NCBI GenBank assembly: GCA_934670025.1
Contig: CAKUOS010000023.1
Location: forward strand, 1 to 32,628
Length of the DNA: 32,628 nt
Source of the DNA: an uncultured Oscillospiraceae bacterium
GTDB lineage: Bacteria; Bacillota; Clostridia; Oscillospirales; Oscillospiraceae
Reading direction: 5' to 3'
The number at the start of each line of letters is the position of its first letter. Positions within the stretch are counted from its first letter, which is position 1. The translations under genes and the position numbers were made by a program. Of the stretch, positions 23,537 to 30,736 are shown piece by piece. The notes under the pieces are model-generated. The model was not told where the DNA came from. It saw nothing but the letters and a program-made list of their open reading frames with translations, and did not search any database.

Positions 23537-23559
23537 GCCGTGCGCGCTTTGCGCGCGGC
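23537..23559 (-). other. GC-rich hairpin in the femAB leader
   Basis: GCCGTGCGCGC (23537-23547) and GCGCGCGGC (23551-23559) can pair around a TTT loop with one bulged base. It lies in the 5' leader between promoter and start codon and could affect translation or stability. Confidence 0.4.
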
Positions 23560-23579
23560 AAACGGAAGCTCATCATAAT

Positions 23580-23608
23580 AGTTTACCACAAACGAAGAAC
23601 AGATGCAA
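23580..23608 (-). promoter_or_regulatory. Promoter of femAB-racemase-mnmE-desulfurase unit
   Basis: Read leftwards, TTGCAT (23608-23603), 17 bases, TAAACT (23585-23580). A second possible -10 (TATGAT) lies just downstream but lacks a good -35. Confidence 0.55.
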
Positions 23609-23714
23609 ATATTCCCGCCGAAAACCGCGCCGCTTTTGCTTTTTTATACGGTTTTTATGTTCTTACAAAACCTATCTTTATTCTATGTTCCCTCTTTTCT
23701 TTTCCGTCGCCGTT

Positions 23715-23723
23715 TGCTACAAT
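23715..23723 (+). promoter_or_regulatory. Extended -10 promoter element of azlCD-cat unit
   Basis: TGCTACAAT (23715-23723) is an extended -10 element with only a weak -35 (TTTTCT, 23695-23700). It lies about 30 bases before the azlC ATG. Confidence 0.5.
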
Positions 23724-23753
23724 ATTTAAAAAATCCGAACGGAAGAGAGAACA

Positions 23754-24470
23754 ATGAAACAGCGATCTGTCCAATGGAACGCGCTCAAGGCCGCGTTCCC
23801 CTATACGATCCCCATTTTTGCGGGATTCTGGTTTCTCGCGCTGGCCTACGGCATCAATATGCGCGTGTCGGGCTTTTCCTTCGTCTATCCGATGGCGATG
23901 AGCATCGTCATCTTCGGCGGCAGTCTGGAATTTGTCGCGGTCAGTATGCTGCTGTCTCCCTACGCGCCGCTGCAAACGTTCCTCATGACGCTCATGATCC
24001 AGGCGCGCCACCTGTTCTACGGCATTTCCATGCTGGACAAATACAAGCACATCGGCGCAAAGAAATTTTACCTCATCTACGCCATGTGCGACGAAACGTT
24101 CAGCGTCAACTACACCGCGAAGATCCCCGACGGCGTCGATAAAGGCTGGTTCTACTTTTTCGTCTCGCTGCTCGACCAGATCTACTGGGTCAGCGGCGCG
24201 ACGATCGGGGGGCTTCTCGGCGGACTCATCCATTTTGATACCACGGGGCTGGACTTCGTCATGACGGCGATGTTCGTCGTCATCTTCATGGAGCAGTGGA
24301 TGAAGGAAAAGCGCCATATTTCCGAGCTGATCGGCTTTGCCGCGGCCGTTTCGTGCCTGCTGCTGTTCGGCGCGGACAACTTCATGATCCCGACGATGGT
24401 CTGCATTCTGGCCGCGCTGCTCTTTTTGCGGCGGCCGATCGAAAAAAATCCGGAGGAGCTGCCGTTATGA
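23754..24470 (+). CDS. azlC: AzlC family branched-chain amino-acid exporter, large subunit
   Basis: This 238-residue membrane protein has about six to seven helices. The opening AFPYTIPIFAGFWFLALAYG, the segment F-G-G-S-L-E-F-V-A-V-S-M-L and M-I-Q-A-R-H-L-F-Y-G are diagnostic of AzlC. With a small AzlD partner it exports branched-chain amino acids or analogues. The stop overlaps the azlD start by ATGA. It is the first gene of a rightward unit that ends in the CatA-like gene. Confidence 0.93.
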   Translation: MKQRSVQWNALKAAFPYTIPIFAGFWFLALAYGINMRVSGFSFVYPMAMSIVIFGGSLEFVAVSMLLSPYAPLQTFLMTLMIQARHLFYGISMLDKYKHIGAKKFYLIYAMCDETFSVNYTAKIPDGVDKGWFYFFVSLLDQIYWVSGATIGGLLGGLIHFDTTGLDFVMTAMFVVIFMEQWMKEKRHISELIGFAAAVSCLLLFGADNFMIPTMVCILAALLFLRRPIEKNPEELPL

Positions 24471-24793
24471 CACTGCCACAACAGATCGTGACCATCGGCC
24501 TTTGCGCGCTCGGGACAGTTCTGACGCGCTTCGTGCCGTTTCTCATCTTCGGAGAAAACCGCCGCACACCCGCCTGTATCCGCTATCTCGGCAGAGTTCT
24601 GCCCGGCGCGATCTTTGCGATGCTGGTGGTCTACTGCCTGAAAAACGTCTCGCTTCGCGTCTACAGCTACGGTCTTCCGGAGCTGATCGCCATTGCCGTG
24701 ACCGCGGGCCTGCACCTGTGGAAGCGGCAGATGCTCCTGTCCATCGCAGGCGGCACTGCCGTCTATATGCTGCTCATCCGGTTTGTATTCTGA
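24467..24793 (+). CDS. azlD: AzlD family branched-chain amino-acid exporter, small subunit
   Basis: This 108-residue protein has three to four hydrophobic segments. The segment G-L-C-A-L-G-T-V-L-T-R-F-V-P-F near the N-terminus and L-G-R-V-L-P-G-A-I-F-A-M-L-V-V-Y-C-L are the AzlD hallmarks. It is the small partner of AzlC. The ATG at 24467 overlaps the azlC stop and has GGAGGAG about eight bases upstream. Length matches the family (about 105-110). Confidence 0.92.
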   Translation: MTLPQQIVTIGLCALGTVLTRFVPFLIFGENRRTPACIRYLGRVLPGAIFAMLVVYCLKNVSLRVYSYGLPELIAIAVTAGLHLWKRQMLLSIAGGTAVYMLLIRFVF

Positions 24794-24806
24794 AAGGAGC
24801 GTTTTT

Positions 24807-25445
24807 ATGAACGCCGAAGCCCTTCTCCGCGTCGACGGGCCTGATTGGCCGCGGCAGGAACTGTTTTCGTTCTTTTCGCAGATCGAGTACCCGTTCTATA
24901 CCGTCTCGCTGCGGCTCGATGTGACAAAGCTGTACGCATATGCAAAAGCGCACGGACTGTCGTTTTACCACGCGCTCGTCTATTTCTGCACACAATCGCT
25001 CAACACTGTGGAAAACTTCCGCTATACCATCCGCAGCGGCGGCGTGTATCTGCTTCCGCGGCGCGCGCCGAGCTTCACGCACCTGCAACCGGGCAGCGAT
25101 CTGTTCCGGATCATCACGCTGCCGTGCGGCGGCTCGCTCGAAGCGTTCTGCCGCGCAGCGGCGGAAAAGGCCGCCGCGCAGACCACGTTCCTCGACCAGG
25201 GAGACGAAACGGACGATCTGATCTATTTTTCGTGCCTGCCGTGGTTCGATCTGACCTGCTGCACGAACGAGCGCAATCTGGACGTTGACGACGCCATTCC
25301 GCGCATCTGCTGGGGAAAATTTGTCGAGCGCGACGGCCGCAAAGAGCTCGGCCTTTCCATCGAGGTCAACCACCGCCTGATCGACGGCGTCCACATCGGC
25401 CGCTTTTACGAAACCCTGCAACAGCAGCTCAACAATCTGGCGTAA
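24807..25445 (+). CDS. Chloramphenicol acetyltransferase-like protein (CatA family)
   Basis: This 212-residue protein has the CatA trimeric acetyltransferase fold. The catalytic histidine is in V-N-H-R-L-I-D-G-V-H-I-G-R-F (His189, with Asp193 of the D-G pair); the family motif is H-H-x-x-x-D-G. The segment FYHALVYFCTQSLNTVENFRY and the L-P-W segment near residue 145 match CAT. Typical CATs have about 215-220 residues. The first histidine of the usual H-H pair is Asn here, so activity toward chloramphenicol is uncertain; it may acetylate another substrate. A clear GAAAGGAG site precedes the ATG. It probably shares the azlC promoter, being 13 bases after azlD. Confidence 0.85.
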   Translation: MNAEALLRVDGPDWPRQELFSFFSQIEYPFYTVSLRLDVTKLYAYAKAHGLSFYHALVYFCTQSLNTVENFRYTIRSGGVYLLPRRAPSFTHLQPGSDLFRIITLPCGGSLEAFCRAAAEKAAAQTTFLDQGDETDDLIYFSCLPWFDLTCCTNERNLDVDDAIPRICWGKFVERDGRKELGLSIEVNHRLIDGVHIGRFYETLQQQLNNLA

Positions 25446-25458
25446 GGATTTGCTGTCT

Positions 25459-25511
25459 GGTTTTTGGAAGACCCTCTGGGAGGATGTAGGGGCCGATGCC
25501 CACATCGGCCC
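25459..25511. repeat. GGGCCGATG hairpin module
   Basis: The segment GGTTTTTGGAAGACC to TGTAGGGGCCGATGC matches 15702-15746 in the same orientation. Its arms GGGCCGATG (25490-25498) and CATCGGCCC (25503-25511) form a perfect 9-base stem with a CCCA loop. Confidence 0.75.
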
Positions 25512-25733
25512 GTGTCTCCGACGGCCCAATCTTTTCCCGTGCGTGGGAAAAGATTGGGGAGAAAAGGACGCTTTTTCAGCTCAGAAACCGCCGTCACGTA
25601 TCTACTCAAAAAGCAGACGGACTTCTACGCCACACCGACTGCCCATCTATGTTTTCGTGCCGAAAGAGCCTTCCATTGTTTGTGACGGCTGAATCGGGAC
25701 TCTGAAGTTTGCAATGTGCGCCTGCGCACGCAG
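25511..25733 (-). repeat. 223-base intergenic repeat, copy B (inverted relative to copy A)
   Basis: This is the reverse complement of 15377-15599 with the same length, conserved ends and the same perfect hairpin (25525-25538/25545-25558). It fills the space after the CatA-like gene; no coding frame here is credible. Both copies sit beside a GGGCCGA module and a terminator. Confidence 0.85.
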
Positions 25734-25763
25734 AAAAAAGCCATCCTTTCGGATGGCTTTTTT
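25734..25763. terminator. Bidirectional intrinsic terminator
   Basis: AAAAAAGCCATCC (25734-25746), loop TTTC, GGATGGCTTTTTT (25751-25763). It ends the leftward ABC-transporter unit immediately after its stop codon and can also stop transcripts arriving from the CatA-like gene. Confidence 0.93.
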
Positions 25764-25764
25764 C

Positions 25765-26364
25765 TTATTTCCGATAGCGGCTGCGGTACATCCGCACCGC
25801 CAGCGGCAGCGATACCGCCGTCAGCGCGGCTACCGCGCCTGCCAGCACCAGAAGCATCGCGGCGGGGTTTTCGATCCTGTCCAGTGCAGCGAGGAACTGC
25901 TCCTGTCCGACGAGGATGGCCGACACGCCGCCGCACGTGAGCAGCAGGAACACCAGCCGCCCCTTTTCCACGCCGAAGCGGAACATCACCGGCAGCTCGA
26001 TCACGTTCAGCCCGAACGCCAGCAGCGCGATAACGAGCGTCGACGCGGCGTCCTCCGTGCGGAAGCTCCCGAACGCCAGCTGCGCCAGCAGACACACGAC
26101 TGTCGCGCCGGCGACGCACACTGCGCCCAGCACGTACTTGCTCCCGACCAGCGCAAGATCGGAATACGGCATTCCGGCGGCCATCGTGTCCCATTTGCTC
26201 CGCTCGTCATACGCCAGCGCCGTCATCGGCAACAGCGACGCATAAAAGATCGCCACCGCCGTCATCGACCCGCGCTGCACGCACCCGAACAGCACCACCA
26301 GCGCCAGCATGATACCCACCTGCCGCACAAGTGTACAGGCATCCTTACACAAAAGTCCCTTCAT
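25765..26364 (-). CDS. ABC-2 type transporter permease
   Basis: This 199-residue protein has about six predicted helices and an N-terminus MKGLLCKDACTLVRQ, typical of the ABC2_membrane_5 group of small permeases. A central A-Y-D-E-R-S-K-W-D segment (about 51-59) is the family motif that follows the second helix. It overlaps the ATPase gene by ATGA. Such YtrA-linked exporters often act in cell-envelope stress, bacteriocin or peptide resistance; the substrate here is unknown. Confidence 0.85.
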   Translation of the reverse strand: MKGLLCKDACTLVRQVGIMLALVVLFGCVQRGSMTAVAIFYASLLPMTALAYDERSKWDTMAAGMPYSDLALVGSKYVLGAVCVAGATVVCLLAQLAFGSFRTEDAASTLVIALLAFGLNVIELPVMFRFGVEKGRLVFLLLTCGGVSAILVGQEQFLAALDRIENPAAMLLVLAGAVAALTAVSLPLAVRMYRSRYRK

Positions 26365-27212
26365 CTGTTTGCACTCCCTTTCGCCAGAAACAGGATGATA
26401 TCCTCCAGATCCGTATGCTCAAACGGCAGATCCTGCCGCACCTTGTCGCGCAGGACCAGCGCCCGCGCGCCATAGGCGCCCTTTTCCGCGGCGACGACGC
26501 CGTCCTCGGGCAGATCCGCCAGCTGTTCGTTCGGCAGGGAAACGAGCGCGTAGCGCTCGAGAAGACGATCCTTCTCCTCGCACAGCAGGAGCTTTCCCTG
26601 ATGCAGGAACGCGATATAGTCGCAGACCTTTTCCAGATCGCTCACGATGTGCGACGACAAAAGGATCGACCGGTCCTCTTCGCGCGTAAATTCGTTGAAC
26701 AGCTCCAGCAGCTCCTCGCGCGCCATCGGATCCAGCCCGCTCGTGGCCTCGTCAAGGATGAGGAGCTTCGCGTCGTGCGAAAGCGCGCACGCCAGCGCGA
26801 GCTTCATGCGCATTCCGCGCGAATAATCCTTAAATTTCTTGTCCGCATCGATGGAAAAGCGCGTCAGATACGCGAAAAACGCATCGTTATCCCAGTTTTT
26901 ATACGTATTTTTCAGGATCTTCGCCACATTTTTCGCGCTCAGCACCTCCGGGAAATACGCCTCGTTGAGCACCACGCCCAGATCCTGCTTCACCGTCTCG
27001 AATCCCGGATCGCCGGCGCTTCTCCCCAGCACGGAAATTTCGCCCGTATCGCACGCCGCGGCGTTCAGGATCAGGCGGATCGTCGTGCTTTTGCCCGCGC
27101 CGTTCTCGCCGACCAGACCCATCACGCAGCCCGACGGCAGCGTCAGATCGACCGGCCCCAGCATAAAGCCGGGGTACTTCTTTGTCACATTTTTGATTGA
27201 AATTGCGTTCAT
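26361..27212 (-). CDS. ABC transporter ATP-binding protein
   Basis: This 283-residue protein has Walker A G-E-N-G-A-G-K-S-T (35-43), an ABC signature Y-S-R-G-M-R-M-K (about 138-145) and Walker B L-L-I-L-D-E-A-T-S-G-L-D, followed by the switch histidine in L-L-S-S-H-I. The signature is S-R-G-M rather than the canonical L-S-G-G-Q, which is common in YtrB-like exporters. The start at 27212 overlaps the regulator stop (ATGA) and has an AGGAGG about ten bases upstream. An in-frame ATG at 27221 lies too close to that site. It powers the permease encoded next. Confidence 0.94.
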   Translation of the reverse strand: MNAISIKNVTKKYPGFMLGPVDLTLPSGCVMGLVGENGAGKSTTIRLILNAAACDTGEISVLGRSAGDPGFETVKQDLGVVLNEAYFPEVLSAKNVAKILKNTYKNWDNDAFFAYLTRFSIDADKKFKDYSRGMRMKLALACALSHDAKLLILDEATSGLDPMAREELLELFNEFTREEDRSILLSSHIVSDLEKVCDYIAFLHQGKLLLCEEKDRLLERYALVSLPNEQLADLPEDGVVAAEKGAYGARALVLRDKVRQDLPFEHTDLEDIILFLAKGSANR

Positions 27213-27592
27213 AGCCCGCATTCCTCCTTCCAGATATCCCGCAGCATCGCCACAAGCGCGTCCTCGCCGACGCCGCATGGCTTCGCCAGCTGCACGGCCT
27301 TTTGCAGCGCCTGTTCGGCTTCGCGCAGATGCGCCTCGCGTTCGAGCGCCAGATTCCGCTCTGCGACATAGCAGCCCTTGCCGGGCACGCGGTCGAGAAA
27401 GCCGTCCTTTTCCAGCTCGTCATACGCGCGCGTCGTCGTGATGACGCTGATGCGCAGATCCTTGGCCAGCTGACGGATGGACGGCAGCGCCTGTCCCGGC
27501 GTCAGCTCGCCTGCAAGAATGGCGTCTTTCAGCTGCACGTAGATCTGCTCGTAGATCGGCCGGCCGTCGGCGTTGCGGATGATGATATCCAT
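27209..27592 (-). CDS. GntR family regulator, YtrA subfamily
   Basis: This 127-residue protein has an N-terminal winged helix (about 10-75) with P-I-Y-E-Q-I-Y-V-Q-L-K and G-Q-A-L-P-S-I-R-Q-L-A-K-D-L-R-I-S, and a short C-terminal helical part, as in YtrA repressors. Members repress their own ABC-transporter operon. The leader carries an ACTGTA-N13-TACAGT site at 27610-27634 that matches the known YtrA spacing (half-sites separated by 13 bases) and overlaps its own promoter, so autoregulation is likely. GGAGGAGG precedes the ATG by about four bases. Confidence 0.92.
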   Translation of the reverse strand: MDIIIRNADGRPIYEQIYVQLKDAILAGELTPGQALPSIRQLAKDLRISVITTTRAYDELEKDGFLDRVPGKGCYVAERNLALEREAHLREAEQALQKAVQLAKPCGVGEDALVAMLRDIWKEECGL

Positions 27593-27608
27593 GAGCCTCC
27601 TCCGTTCT

Positions 27609-27635
27609 TACTGTATATATTTGATATGTACAGTA
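27609..27635. promoter_or_regulatory. YtrA-type operator
   Basis: Arms TACTGTATATAT (27609-27620) and ATATGTACAGTA (27624-27635) match in 11 of 12 positions. The core ACTGTA-N13-TACAGT has the spacing described for YtrA-family operators. It overlaps the -10 box of the promoter, consistent with repression. Confidence 0.75.
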
Positions 27636-27661
27636 ATAGCACATACGCTTCTTTCTGTCAA
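27633..27661 (-). promoter_or_regulatory. Promoter of the gntR-ABC transporter unit
   Basis: Read leftwards, a perfect TTGACA (27661-27656), 17 bases, TATTAC (27638-27633). Confidence 0.75.
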
Positions 27662-27724
27662 GCCCAATTTTTCCGCATTTCTTTCCCTTCTTAAAGAAAA
27701 TATATTATATAATAAAGTGTCCCC

Positions 27725-27753
27725 TTGAAATCCGTTCGTTTTTGTGTTATCAT
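27725..27753 (+). promoter_or_regulatory. Promoter of dnaA
   Basis: TTGAAA (27725-27730), 17 bases, TATCAT (27748-27753), about 60 bases before the dnaA ATG. A very AT-rich run (27691-27717) lies just upstream and could be an UP-like element or part of the origin. Confidence 0.75.
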
Positions 27754-27813
27754 TAGCGTGCATAATTTTTGACTTTTTCCACTCGCGCAGCAAGGAAACA
27801 GAAAGGAGCGCGT

Positions 27814-29130
27814 ATGTATTCTACCGCCTATGTATGGGCAAAAATTCTCGGCCATATGGAGGCCCGGCTCACGCCGCAGGTCGTCTCCACGTGGTTTGAC
27901 GATACGGAGATCCTGGAGCTGACCGATGAACAGCTCGTGCTCTATTCCCCATCCGCCTTCCGAAAGGATATCATTCTCCATCGCTGCCAGAGCTACATCA
28001 AAGAGGCCATGCAGGAGATCTTTCACCGCGATGTGACGCTCGTCGTGCTTGACGAGACGGAGATCGAAGCGTATCGCGGCAAAAAGGCGAAGCCCGAGTT
28101 CATTGAATTTAACCCGCAGTTCACGTTCGACAATTTTGTCGTCGGCTCGTCCAACCGCTTCGCGCACGCTGCGGCCGTCTCCGTGGCCAACAACCCGGCC
28201 GAGACGTATAATCCCCTGTTTATCTACGGCCCTTCGGGCCTCGGCAAGACGCATCTGCTCTATGCCATCGCCAGCGTCGTGCATAAAAACCATCCCAGCT
28301 ACAATATCGTCTACATCAAGGGCGATCAGTTCACAAACGAGCTCATCGCCGCCCTGCAAGAGGGCCGCAACAACGAATTCCGCAACAAATACCGCAACGC
28401 GGACCTGTTTCTCGTCGACGATATCCAGTTCATCGCCGGCAAGGAATCGACGCAGGAGGAATTTTTCCACACGTTCAACAATCTCTATGAGAATCACCAC
28501 CAGATCGTCCTGACGGCCGACCGGCCGCCAAACGAGATGCTGCGGCTCGAAGACCGGCTCAAGACCCGCTTTGAGTGGGGCCTGATTGCGGACATCCAGC
28601 CGCCCGATTATGAGACGCGCATGGCCATCATCAAGCGCAAATCCGTCTCGCTCGGCTTTGAGCTGCCGGACGACGTGTGCGATTTCATCGCGGAAAACGT
28701 CACCTCAAACGTGCGGCTGCTCGAAGGTACGGTCAAAAAGATCCGCGCGTACCACGATCTTGACCAGATGGAGCTGAACGTGCCGAACGTTTCGCGCGCC
28801 ATCAAGGATATGTACAACCGCGAAAAGGCTGAAAATCTCCCCACGCCGAACCTCATCATCGACGAAGTCTCGCGCTTTTACAACATCGAGCCGTCCGTGA
28901 TCCGCGGCACGCTCAAAAACAAGAATACCGCCGAGGCGCGGCAGGTCGCCATGTATCTCGTGCGCAAGCTGACAAATCTGAGTCTGCCGGACATCGGCAA
29001 GGAGTTTGCCCGCGACCATTCGACCGTCATCCACTCGCTCAAAAAGATCGAGCAGCAGCTTGCGCTCGGCTCAAACGCCATTTCCGACAACATCCGCGAC
29101 ATCACGGCGAACATCAATAACCGCCTCTGA
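27814..29130 (+). CDS. dnaA: Chromosomal replication initiator DnaA
   Basis: This 438-residue protein has the four DnaA domains. Domain I (about 1-80) interacts with helicase loaders, and a short linker follows. The AAA+ domain carries Walker A G-P-S-G-L-G-K-T (139-146) and Walker B L-F-L-V-D-D-I-Q-F. The C-terminal DNA-binding domain carries the signature R-D-H-S-T-V-I-H-S (about 400-408) that reads DnaA boxes. The ATG at 27814 was chosen for GAAAGGAG seven bases upstream; the frame is open to 27769 but without a site. It sits directly before the oriC-like spacer and dnaN. The gene order is standard for Firmicutes downstream of dnaA but not upstream. Confidence 0.98.
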   Translation: MYSTAYVWAKILGHMEARLTPQVVSTWFDDTEILELTDEQLVLYSPSAFRKDIILHRCQSYIKEAMQEIFHRDVTLVVLDETEIEAYRGKKAKPEFIEFNPQFTFDNFVVGSSNRFAHAAAVSVANNPAETYNPLFIYGPSGLGKTHLLYAIASVVHKNHPSYNIVYIKGDQFTNELIAALQEGRNNEFRNKYRNADLFLVDDIQFIAGKESTQEEFFHTFNNLYENHHQIVLTADRPPNEMLRLEDRLKTRFEWGLIADIQPPDYETRMAIIKRKSVSLGFELPDDVCDFIAENVTSNVRLLEGTVKKIRAYHDLDQMELNVPNVSRAIKDMYNREKAENLPTPNLIIDEVSRFYNIEPSVIRGTLKNKNTAEARQVAMYLVRKLTNLSLPDIGKEFARDHSTVIHSLKKIEQQLALGSNAISDNIRDITANINNRL

Positions 29131-29345
29131 GCGTTTCCACACCCGCCTGTGCATTCCACAGCCGTTTTTCTGTTGAAAACTGTGAAACGCCTGTTTCACG
29201 TTTTTCCCTGTGTAAAACTTTCTTTTTTCCCCACATCCCCCTGTGGACAAAAAATCCTTGCCGCAGCAGCGCTTTTCCCACTTTTCAACATAAGTTTTCC
29301 CTACTGCTGCGTACTTCTAAAATAAATCCTTTCTTTCTCTCAGAA
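29131..29345. other. oriC: Probable oriC (dnaA-dnaN spacer)
   Basis: The spacer holds a cluster of DnaA-box-like nonamers. The best is TTGTCCACA at 29250-29242 (one mismatch to TTATCCACA). Weaker ones are at 29133-29141, 29171-29179 (reverse), 29209-29217 (reverse), 29227-29235 and 29282-29290. The last is followed by CTACTGCTGCGTACTTCTA (29301-29319), which resembles the DnaA-trio element of the B. subtilis origin, and then by an AT-rich stretch suitable for unwinding. Position between dnaA and dnaN, as in Bacillus, strongly supports the call. Confidence 0.8.
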
Positions 29346-29367
29346 AGAAGAAACGGAGGAATCCACC

Positions 29368-30480
29368 ATGCAATTTACCTGTGAAAAAAGCGCGCTGGTA
29401 AACGCCGTGTCCATCGCCTCGCGCACCGTCGCGCAGAAGAGCGCCATTCCCGCGCTCGAGGGTATTTTGATCCGGGCCGGTGTCAAGCTGTCGCTTTCCG
29501 GGTATAATCTCGAAACAGGCATCACGATCTCGCTCGAGGCGGACATCCGCGAGACGGGCTCGTGCATCATGCCCGCACGCCTGTTCTTCGATATCATCCG
29601 CAAGCTGCCCGACGACAGCGTTTCGATCCGCGTCGATGAGAAATTCCGCGTTTCCATCCAGGGCGGCATCTCTTCGTTCACGATCTCGGCCATGTCGCCC
29701 GAGGAATATCCGGAGCTGCCCGAGGTCGAGTCGGACAAGGGCATCCGAATGCCGCAGAACGAGCTGAAGGCCATGATCGGCGGCACGAGCTTCGCCGTCA
29801 GCGAAAACCAGGCGCGGCCCATCCATACCGGCTGCCTGTTCGAAGTGGAAGATAATTCTATCACTGTCGTGGCCGTCGACGGCTACCGTCTGGCGCTGCG
29901 CCGGTGGAAGACGGAAGAGCCCATCGGCCGCAAGCTCAAATTCGTCGTGCCGGCGGCTGCGCTGAAAGAAGCGGAAAAGATCCTCGGCGATACCGATGAG
30001 CCCTGCGCGTTTTATCTCGGCACGAAGCATATCCTCTTCACCATCGGCGAAGCGACGCTCGTCTGCCGTCTGCTCGAGGGCGAATTCCTCGACTGGCGGC
30101 GCGTCCTGCCGAAGGATCAGCCGATCAAGCTGGCCATCAACGTCGCAAAAATGACTGATTCCATCGAGCGCGTCGGTCTTGTCATCTCCGAAAAGCTCAA
30201 AAGCCCGGTCCGCTGCCGCTTCGGCGACAATACGGCCGATTTCCGCTCCGTCTCCACGATCGGCGAGGCGCACGACGTGTGCCAGATCGCGGGCGACGGC
30301 CAGGATATGGAGATCGGCTTCAACTGCCGGTATCTGCTCGACGCGCTGCGCGCCATCCCGGATGCGGAGTGCTCGCTCGAACTCATCAACGGCCTGAGCC
30401 CCATCGTCATGAATCCGTGCGACGGCTCGGAAAAATACAGCTATATGGTCCTGCCGGTCCGGCTGAAAGCGGGGGAATGA
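29368..30480 (+). CDS. dnaN: DNA polymerase III beta subunit (sliding clamp)
   Basis: This 370-residue protein has the three repeated clamp domains. Recognisable parts are M-Q-F-T-C-E-K at the start, the G-Y-N-L-E-T-G-I (about 46-53) and V-A-V-D-G-Y-R-L-A (about 169-177) segments, and the C-terminal M-V-L-P-V-R-L tail that ends in the region contacted by clamp-binding peptides. It encircles DNA and tethers the polymerase. ACGGAGG lies eight bases before the start. It directly follows the origin spacer. Confidence 0.98.
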   Translation: MQFTCEKSALVNAVSIASRTVAQKSAIPALEGILIRAGVKLSLSGYNLETGITISLEADIRETGSCIMPARLFFDIIRKLPDDSVSIRVDEKFRVSIQGGISSFTISAMSPEEYPELPEVESDKGIRMPQNELKAMIGGTSFAVSENQARPIHTGCLFEVEDNSITVVAVDGYRLALRRWKTEEPIGRKLKFVVPAAALKEAEKILGDTDEPCAFYLGTKHILFTIGEATLVCRLLEGEFLDWRRVLPKDQPIKLAINVAKMTDSIERVGLVISEKLKSPVRCRFGDNTADFRSVSTIGEAHDVCQIAGDGQDMEIGFNCRYLLDALRAIPDAECSLELINGLSPIVMNPCDGSEKYSYMVLPVRLKAGE

Positions 30481-30481
30481 T

Positions 30482-30736
30482 ATGAAGGTCCGCGTGACAA
30501 AAAAGCTCGCCGAGGGCATCATCGATATCCCCATCCATACGGAATTCATCAAATTGCAGGATTTTCTGAAGTTCGCCAACGCCATTGAGTCCGGCGGCAT
30601 GGCCAAAACCTTCATTCAGGAGGGAGACGTAGCGGTCAACGGCGAGGTCTGCACGATGCGCGGCAAAAAGCTCCATCCCGGCGACACCGTGACCTTCATG
30701 CAGAATACCTGGCGCGTGACGGAAGAAGCGCAATGA
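30482..30736 (+). CDS. yaaA: S4-domain RNA-binding protein (YaaA/RlbA)
   Basis: This 84-residue protein consists of one S4-like domain. [20 protein letters not shown] (about 24-43) and G-D-V-A-V-N-G-E-V are the family motif of the conserved dnaN-yaaA-recF island. It likely binds RNA, possibly in ribosome assembly; its exact role is unresolved. It begins one base after dnaN and overlaps recF by ATGA, so the block is translationally coupled. Confidence 0.93.
   Translation: MKVRVTKKLAEGIIDIPIHTEFIKLQDFLKFANAIESGGMAKTFIQEGDVAVNGEVCTMRGKKLHPGDTVTFMQNTWRVTEEAQ

Noticed and set aside
22385..23578. A 397-codon frame on the + strand.
   Set aside because: It is antisense to the FemAB-family gene; no ribosome site or recognisable domain.
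15210..25733. A CRISPR array among the repeats.
   Set aside because: The repeats are few, unequal in spacing and hairpin-rich, with no regular short repeat-spacer pattern and no cas genes.
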